Source: Clostridia bacterium (lineage in GTDB: Bacteria; Bacillota; Clostridia; Oscillospirales; CAG-272). Taken from it: a DNA stretch of 64,000 nucleotides. Shown one piece after another: positions 62,868 to 64,000 of this stretch. Position numbers and translations under genes: made by a program. Numbering within the stretch: position 1 is the first letter of the stretch; each line of letters begins with the position of its first letter. Where the stretch lies: positions 1 to 64,000 of the forward strand of contig JAFTRY010000030.1 in NCBI GenBank assembly GCA_017462035.1, in the 5' to 3' direction. The notes beneath the pieces were generated by a model. The model was given only the letters and a program-made list of their open reading frames with translations, was not told where the DNA came from and ran no database searches.

Positions 62868-63761
62868 TCAGAGAAGTCCTTGTTCCTTCATGGCTGCAAT
62901 CAGCTTGGCGCGGTTGCCGTCCTCCATTTCACATAGGGGAAGACGCATTTCCACCGAGCAGAAGCCAAGCTCTGCCATGGCGGTCTTGACAGGTACGGGA
63001 TTTACCTCGCAGAAGAGCGCGTTGATCAGCTTCAGATACTTTAACTGCAAACGAGCCGCCTCGGTGTAGTTGTTGTCCAGACAGTGCTGAGTAATATCGT
63101 GAGTCTCCTTGGGTAACAGATTGGAGAGAACCGAAATCACACCCTTGCCGCCCAAAGACATAATGGGAACGATCTGGTCGTCATTTCCGGAATATACGTC
63201 CAGAGAGTCACCGCATTCCGCGATCAGCTCCGCAATGGCGCTCATGTTGCCAGATGCCTCCTTGACAGCCACGATCCGCTCGTGCTTCGCCAATTCCTTG
63301 TATACCGGCAGAGAAATGTTACAGCCGGTACGGGAGGGAACGTTGTAAAGAATAATGGGCTTGTCGGTTTGCTCCGCGGTCTCAATAAAGTTTTTGATCA
63401 AACCCTTGGGGGTTGCCTTGTTGTAATAAGGGGTTACAAGTAACAGTGCGTCGGCACCTACCTCGCAAGCGTAGCGGGACAGCTCAATGCCGTAGGCGGT
63501 GTCGTTGGAGCCGGTTCCGGCAATGACGGGAACGCGACCTGCCACCTTTTCTACCGCGAAGCGAATACAATCGCAGTGTTCCTCATGGGTCAGTGTGGCA
63601 GCTTCACCGGTGGTACCGGCAACCACAAGGGCATCAATGCCCCCCGCGATCTGATTCTCAATAATGGTTCCGAAGCTTTCGTAGTCAATGCCGACCTTGG
63701 AAAAAGGAGTAATAATTGCCGTAGCGGCCCCGGTAAAGATCGTTTTCTTCAGTTTGCTCAT
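62868..63761 (-). CDS. dapA: 4-hydroxy-tetrahydrodipicolinate synthase
   Basis: A 297-residue class I aldolase joining pyruvate and aspartate semialdehyde. Lys167 (AVKEASGN) forms the Schiff base, Tyr139 (LYNVPSRTG) is the proton relay, and AGTTGEAATLTHEEH is conserved. It begins after GAAAGGGC with ATG at 63761. It is the first gene of dapA-dapB and is preceded by a lysine riboswitch and terminator. Confidence 0.97.
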   Translation of the reverse strand: MSKLKKTIFTGAATAIITPFSKVGIDYESFGTIIENQIAGGIDALVVAGTTGEAATLTHEEHCDCIRFAVEKVAGRVPVIAGTGSNDTAYGIELSRYACEVGADALLLVTPYYNKATPKGLIKNFIETAEQTDKPIILYNVPSRTGCNISLPVYKELAKHERIVAVKEASGNMSAIAELIAECGDSLDVYSGNDDQIVPIMSLGGKGVISVLSNLLPKETHDITQHCLDNNYTEAARLQLKYLKLINALFCEVNPVPVKTAMAELGFCSVEMRLPLCEMEDGNRAKLIAAMKEQGLL

Positions 63762-63821
63762 GGTTCAAAGCCCTTTCTTTGGTAAAAATAAAGTAAAAAA
63801 ATGAAGATTCCATATAAAAAT

Positions 63822-63843
63822 AAAAAAACTGGTTGAAAACCAG
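63822..63843 (-). terminator. leader terminator (attenuator) of dapA
   Basis: On the reverse strand CTGGTT-TTC-AACCAG (63843-63829) is followed by TTTTTTT (63828-63822). It lies between the riboswitch and the dapA start and is the likely off-switch formed when lysine is bound. Confidence 0.75.
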
Positions 63844-63892
63844 CTGTAATTGTATTATAATATAAGCATCCAAAAGGAATGCTCATTATGCA

Positions 63893-64000
63893 ATAACAGA
63901 TAGCTCTCCATCTAAAAGATGACAGTTTGTCGGATCTTAACCGAAAAACCAGGACATAGGTCTGCCGTGACATACTCCTTCGGCGCAATCCCCTCACAGA
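63893..64000 (-). ncRNA. lysine riboswitch (L-box), 5' part cut by the window edge
   Basis: Read 5' to 3' on the reverse strand from 64000, the sequence contains GGGGATTGCGCCGAAGG, TGTCCTGG, and then ACTGTCATC...GATGGAGAGCTATCTG. These match the order and wording of the L-box aptamer as in B. subtilis lysC (GGGGAGCGTCGCCGAAG, CTGTCAAG, GGAGGGCTATCTC). The first arm of P1 and P2 lies beyond the window. It should sense lysine and control dapA-dapB through the terminator at 63822-63843. Confidence 0.87.

Noticed and set aside
63758..63997. 79-residue open frame on the reverse strand at the right edge
   Set aside because: It covers the lysine riboswitch and leader terminator; the sequence matches RNA motifs, not a protein.

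Overview
The window is a gene-dense stretch of a bacterial chromosome, most likely from a gut-type member of the class Clostridia (Bacillota). The evidence is the gene order: nusB–xseA–xseB–ispA–tlyA–nadK–argR–recN, smc–ftsY, yhbY–nadD–yqeK–LCP–rsfS–leuS and dgt–dnaG–rpoD are all typical Firmicute neighbourhoods. Further support comes from a CIRCE operator on groESL, a lysine riboswitch before dapA, a spoVAC gene (suggesting a spore-forming lineage), AAGGAGG-type ribosome binding sites, and some TTG/GTG starts. I saw no rRNA, tRNA, CRISPR array, transposase or phage gene. The order or genus cannot be fixed from sequence reading alone.

Layout, left to right. 1-599 holds no recognised gene. 600-4488 is an OmpR-type response regulator, its histidine kinase and a membrane-anchored HtrA protease. 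4637-6048 is a tandem pair of MgtC-family membrane proteins. 6095-9438 holds an alpha/beta hydrolase, a sugar-phosphate transferase, a lipoprotein, a lone spoVAC and a coiled-coil protein. 9520-11599 is groES-groEL with CIRCE and promoter. 11707-13937 is an alanine/glycine:cation symporter, a small pyrophosphatase-like protein and a thioredoxin-like protein. 14134-18095 is a CDP-deoxysugar cassette (rfbF, rfbG, a reductase/epimerase, a GT2 glycosyltransferase). 18209-27031 is a long co-directional operon from nusB to ybaK, with a TsaD-like paralogue after nusB and no dxs. 27079-31645 carries argS, yebC, a Wzx-type flippase and rplS with a structured leader.

31718-34335 is the most accessory-looking part. 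A secreted lectin-like protein is followed by an unlisted 46-residue peptide gene with a leader-like N-terminus, behind a promoter with an inverted repeat at its start site, next to an AraC-type regulator. 34482-35187 is mscL with an unusual long C-terminal insert. 35302-46108 contains smc-ftsY-rdgB-yhbY-nadD-yqeK-LCP and then rsfS-leuS. 46203-53629 holds a cytoplasmic rhamnosidase-like enzyme, rpsU, an FkbM-type methyltransferase diverging from a HIT protein and an ABC exporter, and the aspartate kinase gene. 53857-57809 is dgt-dnaG-rpoD. 57984-61977 contains an orphan solute-binding lipoprotein, a HAD phosphatase and an OPA-like transporter. 62059-64000 is dapB and dapA (reverse strand) under a lysine riboswitch cut by the window edge.

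Functionally the window combines translation and replication housekeeping, lysine/diaminopimelate synthesis (lysC, dapA, dapB), and scattered cell-surface glycan genes. The glycan genes are the undecaprenyl-phosphate sugar transferase, CDP-sugar enzymes, GT2, flippase, LCP ligase and FkbM methyltransferase; they could serve one surface polymer although they are not in one locus. No obviously new multi-gene defence or biosynthetic system is visible. The strongest novelty candidates are the 46-residue peptide unit, the TsaD-like paralogue, the MscL variant and the incomplete CDP-sugar cassette.
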